Shown piece by piece: positions 7,210 through 14,309 of a DNA stretch of 19,743 nucleotides. The notes under the pieces are model-generated. The model was not told where the DNA came from, made no database searches, and was given only the letters and a program-made list of their open reading frames with translations. This DNA comes from an uncultured Clostridiaceae bacterium. GTDB lineage: Bacteria > Bacillota > Clostridia > TANB77 > CAG-508. Each line of letters starts with the position of its first letter. Positions within the stretch are counted from its first letter, which is position 1. A program made the translations under genes and the position numbers. Where the stretch lies: positions 1 to 19,743 of the forward strand of contig CAJKDR010000009.1 of assembly GCA_905198755.1 (NCBI GenBank), in the 5' to 3' direction.

Positions 7210-7503
7210 TTATAAATTTTTTTGTTTTTTTACATCCACAAGTGGTGGAATTAAAGGACTATAACCTTCTCCATCAAATACATTTACTTCAACAGTTCTA
7301 GTTAAAACATCTTTGTAGCTGTAAGTAACATTTCTTTCTTCATCATCATATTTTACAACGAATAAATTAGGATAGGTTTTTTCTATTGTAGCCTCTTTCT
7401 CAAAAAATCTACTTCTTCCAAGCGTACCTTTAACTATTATCTTTTGTCCTATTTTGTCTGTAATATCTGTTTTTAAGTTTGTAATATCATTTGGTAATAT
7501 CAT
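7210..7503 (-). CDS. veg: Veg family protein
   Basis: This 97-residue protein belongs to the Veg family (DUF1021), recognised from the DKIGQKIIVKGTLGRSRFFEKEATIEKTYPNLFVVKYD segments and the SYSYxDVL-like YSYKDVLTRTVEV near the end. In Bacillus subtilis Veg is a very highly transcribed small protein reported to promote biofilm gene expression; its molecular action is not settled. AGGTGG at 7508-7513 (minus strand) is the ribosome binding site. The gene follows yabG on the same strand, the conserved Bacillus order, but has its own near-consensus promoter, matching the strong veg promoter known in Bacillus. Confidence 0.9.
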   Translation of the reverse strand: MILPNDITNLKTDITDKIGQKIIVKGTLGRSRFFEKEATIEKTYPNLFVVKYDDEERNVTYSYKDVLTRTVEVNVFDGEGYSPLIPPLVDVKKQKNL

Positions 7504-7532
7504 TTAACCACCTACTTTATTAAGATAAGTGG

Positions 7533-7561
7533 ATTATATCATTATCAACATAAAAAGTCAA
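7533..7561 (-). promoter_or_regulatory. Sigma-A promoter of veg
   Basis: On the minus strand, TTGACT (7556-7561) and TATAAT (7533-7538) are separated by 17 bp. Transcription would begin near 7526 with a leader of about 22 bases. This allows strong expression of veg independent of yabG. Confidence 0.85.
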
Positions 7562-7631
7562 AATAACATTATGCGACACAAAACTGTAAAATACTGTATA
7601 TTAGTGCGTTTTACGCCATTTATTCTTAAAT

Positions 7632-7672
7632 TTAACATTTGTGTTACAAAAATGTTACAAAATTATTACAAA
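7632..7672. repeat. Helically phased TTACAAA direct repeats
   Basis: TTACAAA occurs at 7644-7650, 7655-7661 and 7666-7672, exactly 11 bp apart, with a related TTAACA at 7632-7637. The last copy overlaps the end of yabG (stop codon complement at 7666-7668); the others lie between yabG and veg. The hexamer and 11-bp phase resemble tandem PhoP-type boxes (TTAACA family). They sit about 80-110 bp upstream of the veg -35 element. Function is inferred only. Confidence 0.4.
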
Positions 7673-8472
7673 GACTTTTTCCCCATAGAACCAATGCCAT
7701 CTATACTCTTTTTTCCATCTCTTAAATCTGCTAGAATATCATTTATGGTAATGAATTTATTTCTTGGTGTTATGGCTATTTTTTCAGCTACAATAAGAGG
7801 ATCCATAAAATCTATTAATATTCTACCAGGAGAAGAAGCAAAGTTTGCACCTGAAGACATTATTGCTTCAAAGAAACTTTGACAAGCCCCAGCAAATATA
7901 GAAAGGTCATTGCTAGATGGAATGAGTTTCCTTGCTTCAATAACAGATTGAATAAAATATTTTGAATTCCTGTAGTTATTTATATCAGCATAATTGATAC
8001 CTGACTTTATCATTCCATCATGGCCTGTAATAATAAGTATATCAGGTTTATATTTTCTTAATAGCTCTCTAATCATTTGTGGTTGTCTAAATTCTGGGAT
8101 GTTCCTCACAATAGCAGTTAATCCTGATCTTCTATAATATCTATTTGATTTTTCAGAGTATCTTCTATCACCATCTAAATGAAGAATTTTACCAGTATTA
8201 TTATTTATACGATATCTAGTTTTTAATAAGCTAGTATCAAATATTCTATCTTCAATTTTAGAATCTAAATTTTTTATATTAACATCTATTAAATCTTTAT
8301 CAATGAATAACAAATCATCTAAATATGCATCTGCAATTATTCTGACAGTAATTCCTTTTAATATAGCAATTGCAGAACCATTTGTACTAAATATTATTTT
8401 ATCTACAAAAAATAATATATCACAACCATATGATTTCCTAGCTACAATATCTCCTTTTTTTATTTTTTCCAT
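7666..8472 (-). CDS. yabG: Sporulation-specific cysteine protease YabG
   Basis: YabG is a mother-cell protease that processes spore coat and cortex-associated proteins. This copy has 268 residues (about 290 in Bacillus subtilis). Conserved blocks include KPDILIITGHDGM with H151, FAGACQSFFEAI with C197 and SSGANFASSPGR at 207-217. H151 and C197 are the expected catalytic His and Cys of the family, an assignment from family knowledge rather than from data here. TGGAGT at 8481-8486 (minus strand) serves as ribosome binding site. A sigma-K-like promoter lies upstream, consistent with late mother-cell expression, and veg follows in the known order. The identification is secure. Confidence 0.93.
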   Translation of the reverse strand: MEKIKKGDIVARKSYGCDILFFVDKIIFSTNGSAIAILKGITVRIIADAYLDDLLFIDKDLIDVNIKNLDSKIEDRIFDTSLLKTRYRINNNTGKILHLDGDRRYSEKSNRYYRRSGLTAIVRNIPEFRQPQMIRELLRKYKPDILIITGHDGMIKSGINYADINNYRNSKYFIQSVIEARKLIPSSNDLSIFAGACQSFFEAIMSSGANFASSPGRILIDFMDPLIVAEKIAITPRNKFITINDILADLRDGKKSIDGIGSMGKKSL

Positions 8473-8504
8473 AGTATATCACTCCATAATATTCTAGCTT
8501 ATAG

Positions 8505-8532
8505 TATATTATGTCGAAAAATGAATTTTAGT
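8505..8532 (-). promoter_or_regulatory. Sigma-K-like promoter of yabG
   Basis: On the minus strand AC (8531-8532), 17 bases, then CATAATATA (8505-8513) fits the sigma-K pattern AC-N16/17-CATANNNTA. Bacillus subtilis yabG is sigma-K dependent. The -35 match is only two bases, so most weight rests on the -10 element and the gene identity. Confidence 0.5.
8512..8518 (+). promoter_or_regulatory. Spo0A-box-like heptamer TGTCGAA, site 2
   Basis: This exact TGTCGAA lies in the divergent yabG/sipL intergenic region. It overlaps the -10 element of the yabG sigma-K-like promoter by two bases and is about 105 bp upstream of the sipL-like start. The overlap offers an alternative explanation for part of its sequence. 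Confidence 0.25.
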
Positions 8533-8623
8533 GAATGAAATAAAATTTAGAATTTAGGAATTTTTTTATAGCTTGTTAATATAATTTACTATATATTTAT
8601 GAGATATTGAGGAGGTTATTTTA

Positions 8624-10168
8624 ATGGAAGTAGATGTTAGTAAACAATCTTTAACTATTAATAAACTAATTGGTACAAAAACAAAAACTGTAACAATAGA
8701 AGGAGACATGATAGTTCCAGATGTGAAGCCAGATATATTAAGTACAATAGACAGTGTAGGAAATATATGTATATATAAAAAAGAAGTACTAGACGGAAGA
8801 GTAAGATATGATGGCGGAATAAATGTATACTTAATATATTTAGCGGATTCTGAAACAGATATTACAAGAGGATTAAATACCACATTAGATTTTACACAGA
8901 TGGTAGATATGGACGAATGCAAACAAGATATGGACATAATGGATAATATGCAAATAAAAAATATAGAATGTAATGTACTAAATGGAAGAAAAATTAATAT
9001 AAAAGTAGAAGTAGAAATAAGCATACAATTATTTTTAAATCAAAGTATTGAGGTATTAAAAGAAATTAATAATGTAGAAAACGTACAAACACTAAATTCA
9101 AAAATGACAATAAATACTTTAGTTGGAAAAGGAACAACAAAAACAATTGCAAAGGATACTATAGCATGTGGGGAAAATTTAGCAGAAGTACTAAAAGCAG
9201 AAGTTAATATTGTAAATAAAGAAGAAAAAACAAGTTATAATAAAGTGCTAGTAAAAGCAGATGCAGCAACAAAAATAATGTATTTAACAGAAAGTAATGA
9301 AATTAAAATAATAAATTCAAACATTCCAATAATGGGATTTATAGATATTTCAGATGTTTCAGAAGAAAATATAATAAATACAAACTATGAAATAAAAAAT
9401 ATGTTAATTAAGCCTAATAATGACGAAAACCATTCAATATATGTAGAAATAGAAGTAGGAATTTCATGTATGGCATATGGTACATCAAATATAGAATTAA
9501 TACAAGATATGTATTCTGTTGAAGATGATATTGAATTTACAACAAAACCAGTATTAACAGAAACAAATAAAATTAATAAAAAAAGTATGTGTGATATATC
9601 GGAAAAAATATCAGTACCAGAAATTTCAAATAATCAAATTTATGATGTTGAGATAAATCCAGTAATAAATAATACAAATATACTAAATGGAAGAATTGTA
9701 TTTGAAGGAGAATTGAACTTGAACTTTATATTTGCATCAAGTACAACAATTGGAATAGAAGCAAAGAAATATAAATTACCATTCAATTATGAAATGGAAG
9801 ATGAGTGTATAAATTCAGAAAAAAGAGTAACAGTACAAACTGAATGTGTAGGGGATAACTTTGTAGTGTTAGCAGATGGAATGATCGAATGCAAAGTAAA
9901 TATACAATTCTCTTTAGAAATGTCAGACTCAGCAGATATAAATATAATAGATGAAATAAAACTATTAGAAAATAGAAATGTTCAAAATTATAGTATGGTA
10001 ATTTACTTAGTAAAACCAGGTGATACACTTTGGAAAATAGCAAAAAGATACAAAACAACAGTATCAAATATAATGGAACTAAATAATTTAGAAAATGATA
10101 ACATAAAGGTAGGAGATAAATTATATATACAACGTTATAAAAATAACAAAATTGGAATTAGTGCATAA
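8624..10168 (+). CDS. sipL: SPOCS (DUF3794) and LysM domain spore morphogenesis protein, SipL-like
   Basis: This 514-residue protein has SPOCS/DUF3794-type repeats at roughly 30-125, 190-285 and 335-430 and a C-terminal LysM domain at about 461-505 (YLVKPGDTLWKIAKRYKTT, then KVGDKLYIQRY). The first repeat shows EGDMIVPDVKPDILSTIDSVG. The architecture and length match SipL of Clostridioides difficile, which binds SpoIVA through its LysM domain and is needed to anchor the coat on the forespore. Ribosome binding site GGAGG at 8611-8615 supports the ATG. It is divergent from yabG and followed by yunB, all mother-cell spore-assembly genes. Other clostridia carry several SPOCS-LysM proteins, so exact orthology is likely rather than proven. 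No signal peptide is seen, as expected for a mother-cell cytoplasmic protein. Confidence 0.85.
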   Translation: MEVDVSKQSLTINKLIGTKTKTVTIEGDMIVPDVKPDILSTIDSVGNICIYKKEVLDGRVRYDGGINVYLIYLADSETDITRGLNTTLDFTQMVDMDECKQDMDIMDNMQIKNIECNVLNGRKINIKVEVEISIQLFLNQSIEVLKEINNVENVQTLNSKMTINTLVGKGTTKTIAKDTIACGENLAEVLKAEVNIVNKEEKTSYNKVLVKADAATKIMYLTESNEIKIINSNIPIMGFIDISDVSEENIINTNYEIKNMLIKPNNDENHSIYVEIEVGISCMAYGTSNIELIQDMYSVEDDIEFTTKPVLTETNKINKKSMCDISEKISVPEISNNQIYDVEINPVINNTNILNGRIVFEGELNLNFIFASSTTIGIEAKKYKLPFNYEMEDECINSEKRVTVQTECVGDNFVVLADGMIECKVNIQFSLEMSDSADINIIDEIKLLENRNVQNYSMVIYLVKPGDTLWKIAKRYKTTVSNIMELNNLENDNIKVGDKLYIQRYKNNKIGISA

Positions 10169-10176
10169 AATATAAT

Positions 10177-10203
10177 AAAGGGTAGACTTTAAGTCTATCC
10201 TTT
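10177..10203 (+). terminator. Hairpin between sipL-like gene and yunB, weak terminator or attenuator
   Basis: A 12-bp stem (10177-10188 with 10192-10203, one G-U pair) closes a three-base loop just after the sipL-like stop. Only three T residues follow, within the stem itself, before AAATTAT. Termination is probably partial and read-through into yunB is plausible. Confidence 0.55.
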
Positions 10204-10230
10204 AAATTATAATGATAGAAGGTGTGTTTT

Positions 10231-10944
10231 ATGGCATTGTTATATTCAAGACCAAGAATAAAGCTACCTAAATTATATATCTTTAATAATAAAAGAAACT
10301 TTGATAAAAATAATAAATTAAACAAAATGATATTTATACTTATAATAGCCTTCATTACAGTTGCAATTATAATAAGAGCTGTAACGCCAGTATTTAATAG
10401 ATTATGCATTGATAAAGCACAGAATATAGCAACAATAATTTGCAATCAACAAACGACAAAAACACTACAGGGATATAAATACACAGATTTCATGACAATA
10501 CATACAGATACAAATAAAAACATAAAAATGTTAGAAGCAAATATGATAAATATAAATAATGTGATATCAGATATTACGGAAAAAATACAACAAGAAATAA
10601 ATGAAACAGAAGATGAAGATATACACATTAACTTAGGAAGTTTTACAGGTGTTAGTATATTATCAGGAAGAGGTCCTAAAATACCAATAAGAATATCTAC
10701 AATAGGAAATGTAACAACAGAAGTGAAAAGTGAATTTATAGAAAAAGGAGTAAATCAAACACTACATAGATTATATTTAGAAATACAATGTGAAATAAGC
10801 ATATTAACACCATTTAACACAATAAATGAAAAAATAAATAATCAATTTATAATAGCAGAAAATATAATTGTAGGTAACATACCATCATCATATTATAATC
10901 TAAATGGAATTGCGCAAGATAACGCAATGGATATAATAGAATAA
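10231..10944 (+). CDS. yunB: Sporulation protein YunB
   Basis: From the ATG at 10231 this is a 237-residue protein with one membrane span at about 33-52, then a probably extracytoplasmic domain. The PVFNRLCIDKAQNIATIICNQ segment right after the span, the GRGPKIPIRISTIGNVTTEVKSEF core and the LYLEIQCEISILTPF stretch are the YunB pattern. In Bacillus yunB is sigma-E controlled and needed for normal spore properties; the mechanism is unknown. The GTG at 10222 is in frame, but AGAAGGTG at 10217-10224 fits better as the ribosome binding site of the ATG at 10231. Together with the sipL-like gene upstream it forms a spore-assembly pair. Confidence 0.88.
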   Translation: MALLYSRPRIKLPKLYIFNNKRNFDKNNKLNKMIFILIIAFITVAIIIRAVTPVFNRLCIDKAQNIATIICNQQTTKTLQGYKYTDFMTIHTDTNKNIKMLEANMININNVISDITEKIQQEINETEDEDIHINLGSFTGVSILSGRGPKIPIRISTIGNVTTEVKSEFIEKGVNQTLHRLYLEIQCEISILTPFNTINEKINNQFIIAENIIVGNIPSSYYNLNGIAQDNAMDIIE

Positions 10945-10949
10945 TATTA

Positions 10950-10978
10950 TTGCTTACCTATAAGTACTATGTTATAAT
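10950..10978 (+). promoter_or_regulatory. Sigma-A promoter of the MFS-ymdB pair
   Basis: TTGCTT (10950-10955) and a perfect TATAAT (10973-10978) are separated by 17 bp, just after the yunB stop. Transcription would start near 10985, a few bases upstream of a TGTCGAA site. Confidence 0.75.
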
Positions 10979-10989
10979 GCAAACACGAA

Positions 10990-10996
10990 TGTCGAA
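10990..10996 (+). promoter_or_regulatory. Spo0A-box-like heptamer TGTCGAA, site 3
   Basis: This exact TGTCGAA lies about 5-12 bases after the predicted transcription start of the MFS gene. Bound Spo0A at such a position would block transcription. It is a single-site inference. Confidence 0.35.
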
Positions 10997-11015
10997 TAAA
11001 AGGAAAAATTAAAAA

Positions 11016-12257
11016 ATGGAAAATATAAATAGTAATGATTGGAAAAAATTTTTAGCAGTAAATTCACACAAGAAATTTATAAAAATATTCATAGATACTT
11101 TTTTAGGAATATATCTATTAAAGATAGACTCAGGAAATGTTACAAATGTATGCCTATATTATATAGTGCATTGTATTTTTAATATGATATTTTTTAACCT
11201 AATTAATAAATTTAGAAAAGTAACATTATTAAATATCTTAAGGACAGGAATATTTTTCTCATTGATAGAATGTGCAATTTTAATTTTATTGGGAGAAAAT
11301 ATAAGTAAATACATAATACCATTTGCTATGTTTACTAGTTTTGTTAATGCGTTATATTATTATCCACAACCATTAATTACAAGTGCATTAACAAATAAAG
11401 ATAATAAAAATAAATACTGCTCATGGGATAGAATTATAAACGATATAATTGGAGTAGTATTTCCAGCAGTATTTGGATTCATTATAAGTGCAAAATCTTA
11501 TACATATGTATTTGCTTTTTTACTTGTTGTATCCTTTATAGCATTTTTATATTCTTTTAGTATAAGAGCACAGAATATAAATTGTGAAAGAATAAATTTA
11601 AGAAAATTATTTGAAAGCTTAAAAGAACATAATAGTTTAAAGGTTATAAAATTAATGAGCATAAGATCGTTTTTCAGAGGATTGTCATCATTTGGTGTTC
11701 TTTCTACATTAATAACACTATTAACATTTTTGACACTAAAAACAGAAAGCAGTTTAGGAAACGTAACAGGAATTATTACACTCATTGGAGTTGTTACATT
11801 ATATTTATTTAGTAATAAAATCTCTAGAGAAAAACAAAGAAAATGGTATATTCCAATGGCAGTTGTACAAATGATGCTTACAGGAATATTAACATTATCA
11901 ATAATAAAAATACCTTCAGATAGTATGCTTTTCGGGATAAGTACTAGTTTAATAATAGTATTGCTATATAATTTATTAAATGGAATAATTAATCCTATAT
12001 TTGAAGTAGCAAATGAAACAATATATTATGAAAATATAAATCCTAATATTATAGATAAGAGTCTAGACTCAAGTTATACATATTATTTTGAAGTTATGAT
12101 TAATATACCAAGGATAATAGGATACATAATTTTATACTTAGTATCATTAATAGGATTTAATGTAACAAATATTTGTATATTAATACTTATATTATCATTC
12201 ATGTATATTGCATTTGCAGTAACATTAAGGAAATTAAATGAAATAGGAGAAAAATAA
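11016..12257 (+). CDS. MFS-type integral membrane transporter, substrate unknown
   Basis: This 413-residue protein is strongly hydrophobic along its length, with a pattern of about twelve membrane spans in two halves. A charged central loop (about 183-205, RAQNINCERINLRKLFESLKE) separates them, as in the major facilitator superfamily. I see no substrate motif. AAAGGA at 10998-11003 is an acceptable though distant ribosome binding site for the ATG. The stop codon overlaps the start of the YmdB-type gene by one base (TAATG), so the two are translationally coupled. The pairing of a transporter with a phosphoesterase suggests a shared process but no specific one. The superfamily assignment is fairly sure. 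Confidence 0.75.
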   Translation: MENINSNDWKKFLAVNSHKKFIKIFIDTFLGIYLLKIDSGNVTNVCLYYIVHCIFNMIFFNLINKFRKVTLLNILRTGIFFSLIECAILILLGENISKYIIPFAMFTSFVNALYYYPQPLITSALTNKDNKNKYCSWDRIINDIIGVVFPAVFGFIISAKSYTYVFAFLLVVSFIAFLYSFSIRAQNINCERINLRKLFESLKEHNSLKVIKLMSIRSFFRGLSSFGVLSTLITLLTFLTLKTESSLGNVTGIITLIGVVTLYLFSNKISREKQRKWYIPMAVVQMMLTGILTLSIIKIPSDSMLFGISTSLIIVLLYNLLNGIINPIFEVANETIYYENINPNIIDKSLDSSYTYYFEVMINIPRIIGYIILYLVSLIGFNVTNICILILILSFMYIAFAVTLRKLNEIGEK

Positions 12258-13021
12258 TGAAAATTTTAGCAATAGGAGATATAGTAGGAGAAAAAGCATT
12301 AGAGAAAGTAGAAAAGGTATTACCAGAATTAATAAAAAACGAATCTATTGAATTTGTAATAGCAAATGGAGAAAATATAGTAGAGGCTAGAGGAATTAAT
12401 AAACAATCTTTTGAAAGATTAATAGCAGTAGGTGTAAATGCAGTTACTATGGGAAATCATACATATTCTAATAAAGGAATATATGAAATAGATGATAGTA
12501 GATTAATAATACCAGTAAACTATTCAAAAGATACAATAAATAAAGGATACAATGTGTTTGAAGTAAAACAAAATAAAATCTTTGTAGCCAATGTATTAGG
12601 AAAGAGATTAGGCGGAACATTAAATGGATTTAATGTTATAGACAATATTGTTAGTAACTTAAATTCAGATATAAAAATTAGAATAATAGACTTTCATAGT
12701 GAATATGGAAACGAAAAAGCAGCAATGGCACATATGCTAAAAGATAAAGTATCAGTAGTATATGGAACTCACACACATATACAGACAGCAGATGAAAAAA
12801 TAATAAATTCAGGAGAAGGATTTATATCAGATATAGGAATGTGCGGACCTGTAAATTCTGGAATAGGATATGACTTAGACTTTGAAGTAAAAAGATATAA
12901 AGAAGAATTAGAAGACGATTCAAAACTATCTAATGATACTAATTGCATATTTTCTGCATGCATGTTTGAAATAGATAATAATACAGGAAAAACATTAACA
13001 ATAAAAAGAATCTTAATGTAG
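12257..13021 (+). CDS. ymdB: YmdB-type metallophosphoesterase
   Basis: This 254-residue enzyme belongs to the YmdB family of calcineurin-like phosphoesterases (TIGR00282), which hydrolyse cyclic nucleotides such as 2',3'-cAMP and affect biofilm and RNA turnover in Bacillus. Metal-ligand positions are visible: D8 in GDIVG, E39-N40 in ANGENI, N67-H68 in MGNHTY, H147 in DFHSEYGNEK, and H172 and H174 in YGTHTHIQTAD. Length is close to the usual ~265. AGGAG at 12245-12249, inside the upstream transporter gene, is the ribosome binding site, and the start overlaps the transporter stop. In many Firmicutes ymdB lies beside rny and spoVS; here it is with a transporter instead. Function within this cell is inferred from the family. 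Confidence 0.9.
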   Translation: MKILAIGDIVGEKALEKVEKVLPELIKNESIEFVIANGENIVEARGINKQSFERLIAVGVNAVTMGNHTYSNKGIYEIDDSRLIIPVNYSKDTINKGYNVFEVKQNKIFVANVLGKRLGGTLNGFNVIDNIVSNLNSDIKIRIIDFHSEYGNEKAAMAHMLKDKVSVVYGTHTHIQTADEKIINSGEGFISDIGMCGPVNSGIGYDLDFEVKRYKEELEDDSKLSNDTNCIFSACMFEIDNNTGKTLTIKRILM

Positions 13022-13092
13022 AAAATAGTGTTGAAATTTGATACACGAAATAGATTGCATAATATAACAAGAAAAATGTATATATGTTTGTA

Positions 13093-13111
13093 GGGGCGGA
13101 CGACTCGCCCC
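13093..13111. repeat. GC-rich palindromic element
   Basis: GGGGCG (13093-13098) pairs with CGCCCC (13106-13111) around a seven-base loop. From 13091 to 13133 I count 32 G or C in 43 bases (74%), in a genome of about 25%. It resembles the TAGGGGCGG...-type palindromes scattered between genes in many clostridial genomes (from memory). It lies directly before the terminator of the ymdB transcript. Confidence 0.55.
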
Positions 13112-13117
13112 GCCCGC

Positions 13118-13140
13118 GCGGAGTTTACTCCGCTTTTTTT
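13118..13140 (+). terminator. Intrinsic terminator after ymdB
   Basis: GCGGAG (13118-13123) pairs with CTCCGC (13128-13133) around a TTTA loop and is followed by seven T residues. The terminator at 19601-19625 has the same GCGGA-TTTA-TCCGC design. It closes the MFS-ymdB transcript about 100 bases after the stop codon. Confidence 0.9.
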
Positions 13141-13165
13141 ATTTTTTAAAATTTATTTTTATTTT

Positions 13166-13192
13166 TTAGCAAAATATATTGACAAGTGCTAA
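13166..13192 (+). promoter_or_regulatory. Degenerate CIRCE operator 1
   Basis: TTAGCAAAA, 9 bases, AAGTGCTAA keeps the 27-base CIRCE layout (TTAGCACTC-N9-GAGTGCTAA). The right arm matches 8 of 9 and the left arm 6 of 9. It overlaps the -35 element TTGACA at 13179-13184, so HrcA bound here would block polymerase. Confidence 0.7.
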
Positions 13193-13206
13193 AAATATTG
13201 TATAAT
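13179..13206 (+). promoter_or_regulatory. Sigma-A promoter of the hrcA-grpE-dnaK-dnaJ operon
   Basis: A perfect TTGACA (13179-13184) and perfect TATAAT (13201-13206) are separated by 16 bp. Transcription would start near 13213, just before the second CIRCE copy. Confidence 0.9.
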
Positions 13207-13216
13207 ATATAAAGAG

Positions 13217-13243
13217 TTAGCAAATAATATAAAAGAGTGCTAA
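13217..13243 (+). promoter_or_regulatory. CIRCE operator 2
   Basis: TTAGCAAAT, 9 bases, GAGTGCTAA: the right arm is a perfect CIRCE half and the left arm matches 6 of 9. It lies in the untranslated leader, 32 bases before the hrcA start, the usual CIRCE position. Confidence 0.8.
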
Positions 13244-13274
13244 AAATGGTCAACATTAAGAAAGGAAAATAAAA

Positions 13275-14309
13275 ATGTTGAATGATAGAAAAAAAGAAAT
13301 TCTTCAAGCAATTATAGAAGAATACATTCAAACAGCTGATCCCGTAAGCTCAAAAGCAATTGTAGAAAAATACCAAATAGATTGTAGCAGTGCAACGGTT
13401 AGAAATGAAATGGCAGAATTAGAGAAAAAAGGATATTTAGATAAACCACATACTTCTGCTGGAAGAGTACCATCAGCTAAAGGGTATAGATTCTATGTAG
13501 ATGAATTAATAAAAGAAGATAGCTTAAGTCTAGAAGAGATAATTTATATACAATCAAAATTACAAACCAAAGTAAATCAAATGAAAGACTTAACTAAAAT
13601 AACCACAAATACATTATCAGAAATAACCCATTATCCAACAGTAAGTATAGGTCCTAACAAACATAATCAAATAATAGAAGATATAAAATTTGTGTTACTA
13701 GGCACACAAACAATGATGGCTATAATATTAACAGATTCAGGAATAATAAAAGAAACAATAATAAAATTTGATGAAGATATAACAGAAGAACAAGTAAAAA
13801 CATTAACATTTTTATTCAATAATAAACTAAAAGGTAAAACATTAGACTATATAGATAGACCAATAGAAGAATACATCTTTTCTGAGATGACAGAAAGTCT
13901 AGATGTAATTACAACAATATTAGAAGAAATTAAAAAAGTTATTAATGCAGAAGATGATGTATATTATGAAGGTGCAAATAAAGTTTTTGAATTACCAGAA
14001 TTTAAAGACTTTGAAATGGCAAAAAACTTTATAAACGTGTTAGATGAAAAAGATACAATGATAGGAAAACTAAATGAAAGTATAGATGATGATATACATA
14101 TCTATATAGGCGATGAAGAAGATAACGAATTAAAAGATTTCAGTATTATAACATTCAATAATAAAGTACATGGAAAATCAGTAGGTACAATAGGGATAAT
14201 AGGACCAAAAAGAATGGACTATGCAAAAGTTATTGCAGCTTTGAAATATATAAACAGAAGAATGAATCAAGGAGGATTACTTACTTCAGGAGATGAAAAA
14301 CAAGATTGA
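13275..14309 (+). CDS. hrcA: Heat-inducible transcription repressor HrcA
   Basis: HrcA represses chaperone genes by binding CIRCE and is kept active by GroEL. This 344-residue copy has the N-terminal winged-helix region (about 5-75: RKKEILQAIIEEYIQTADPV, then SSATVRNEMAELEKKGYLD and the HTSAGRVPSAKGYRFYVDEL block) and the C-terminal GAF-like and dimerisation parts ending in VIAALKYINRRM. Length is normal. AAAGGA at 13261-13266 supports the ATG. Two CIRCE elements upstream imply autoregulation of the operon. The stop overlaps the likely TTG start of grpE. The identification is certain. Confidence 0.97.
   Translation: MLNDRKKEILQAIIEEYIQTADPVSSKAIVEKYQIDCSSATVRNEMAELEKKGYLDKPHTSAGRVPSAKGYRFYVDELIKEDSLSLEEIIYIQSKLQTKVNQMKDLTKITTNTLSEITHYPTVSIGPNKHNQIIEDIKFVLLGTQTMMAIILTDSGIIKETIIKFDEDITEEQVKTLTFLFNNKLKGKTLDYIDRPIEEYIFSEMTESLDVITTILEEIKKVINAEDDVYYEGANKVFELPEFKDFEMAKNFINVLDEKDTMIGKLNESIDDDIHIYIGDEEDNELKDFSIITFNNKVHGKSVGTIGIIGPKRMDYAKVIAALKYINRRMNQGGLLTSGDEKQD

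Noticed and set aside
7529..7882. Plus-strand open frame across the yabG-veg gap
   Set aside because: It mostly mirrors the 3' end of yabG, runs through the veg promoter and has no ribosome binding site or recognisable product.
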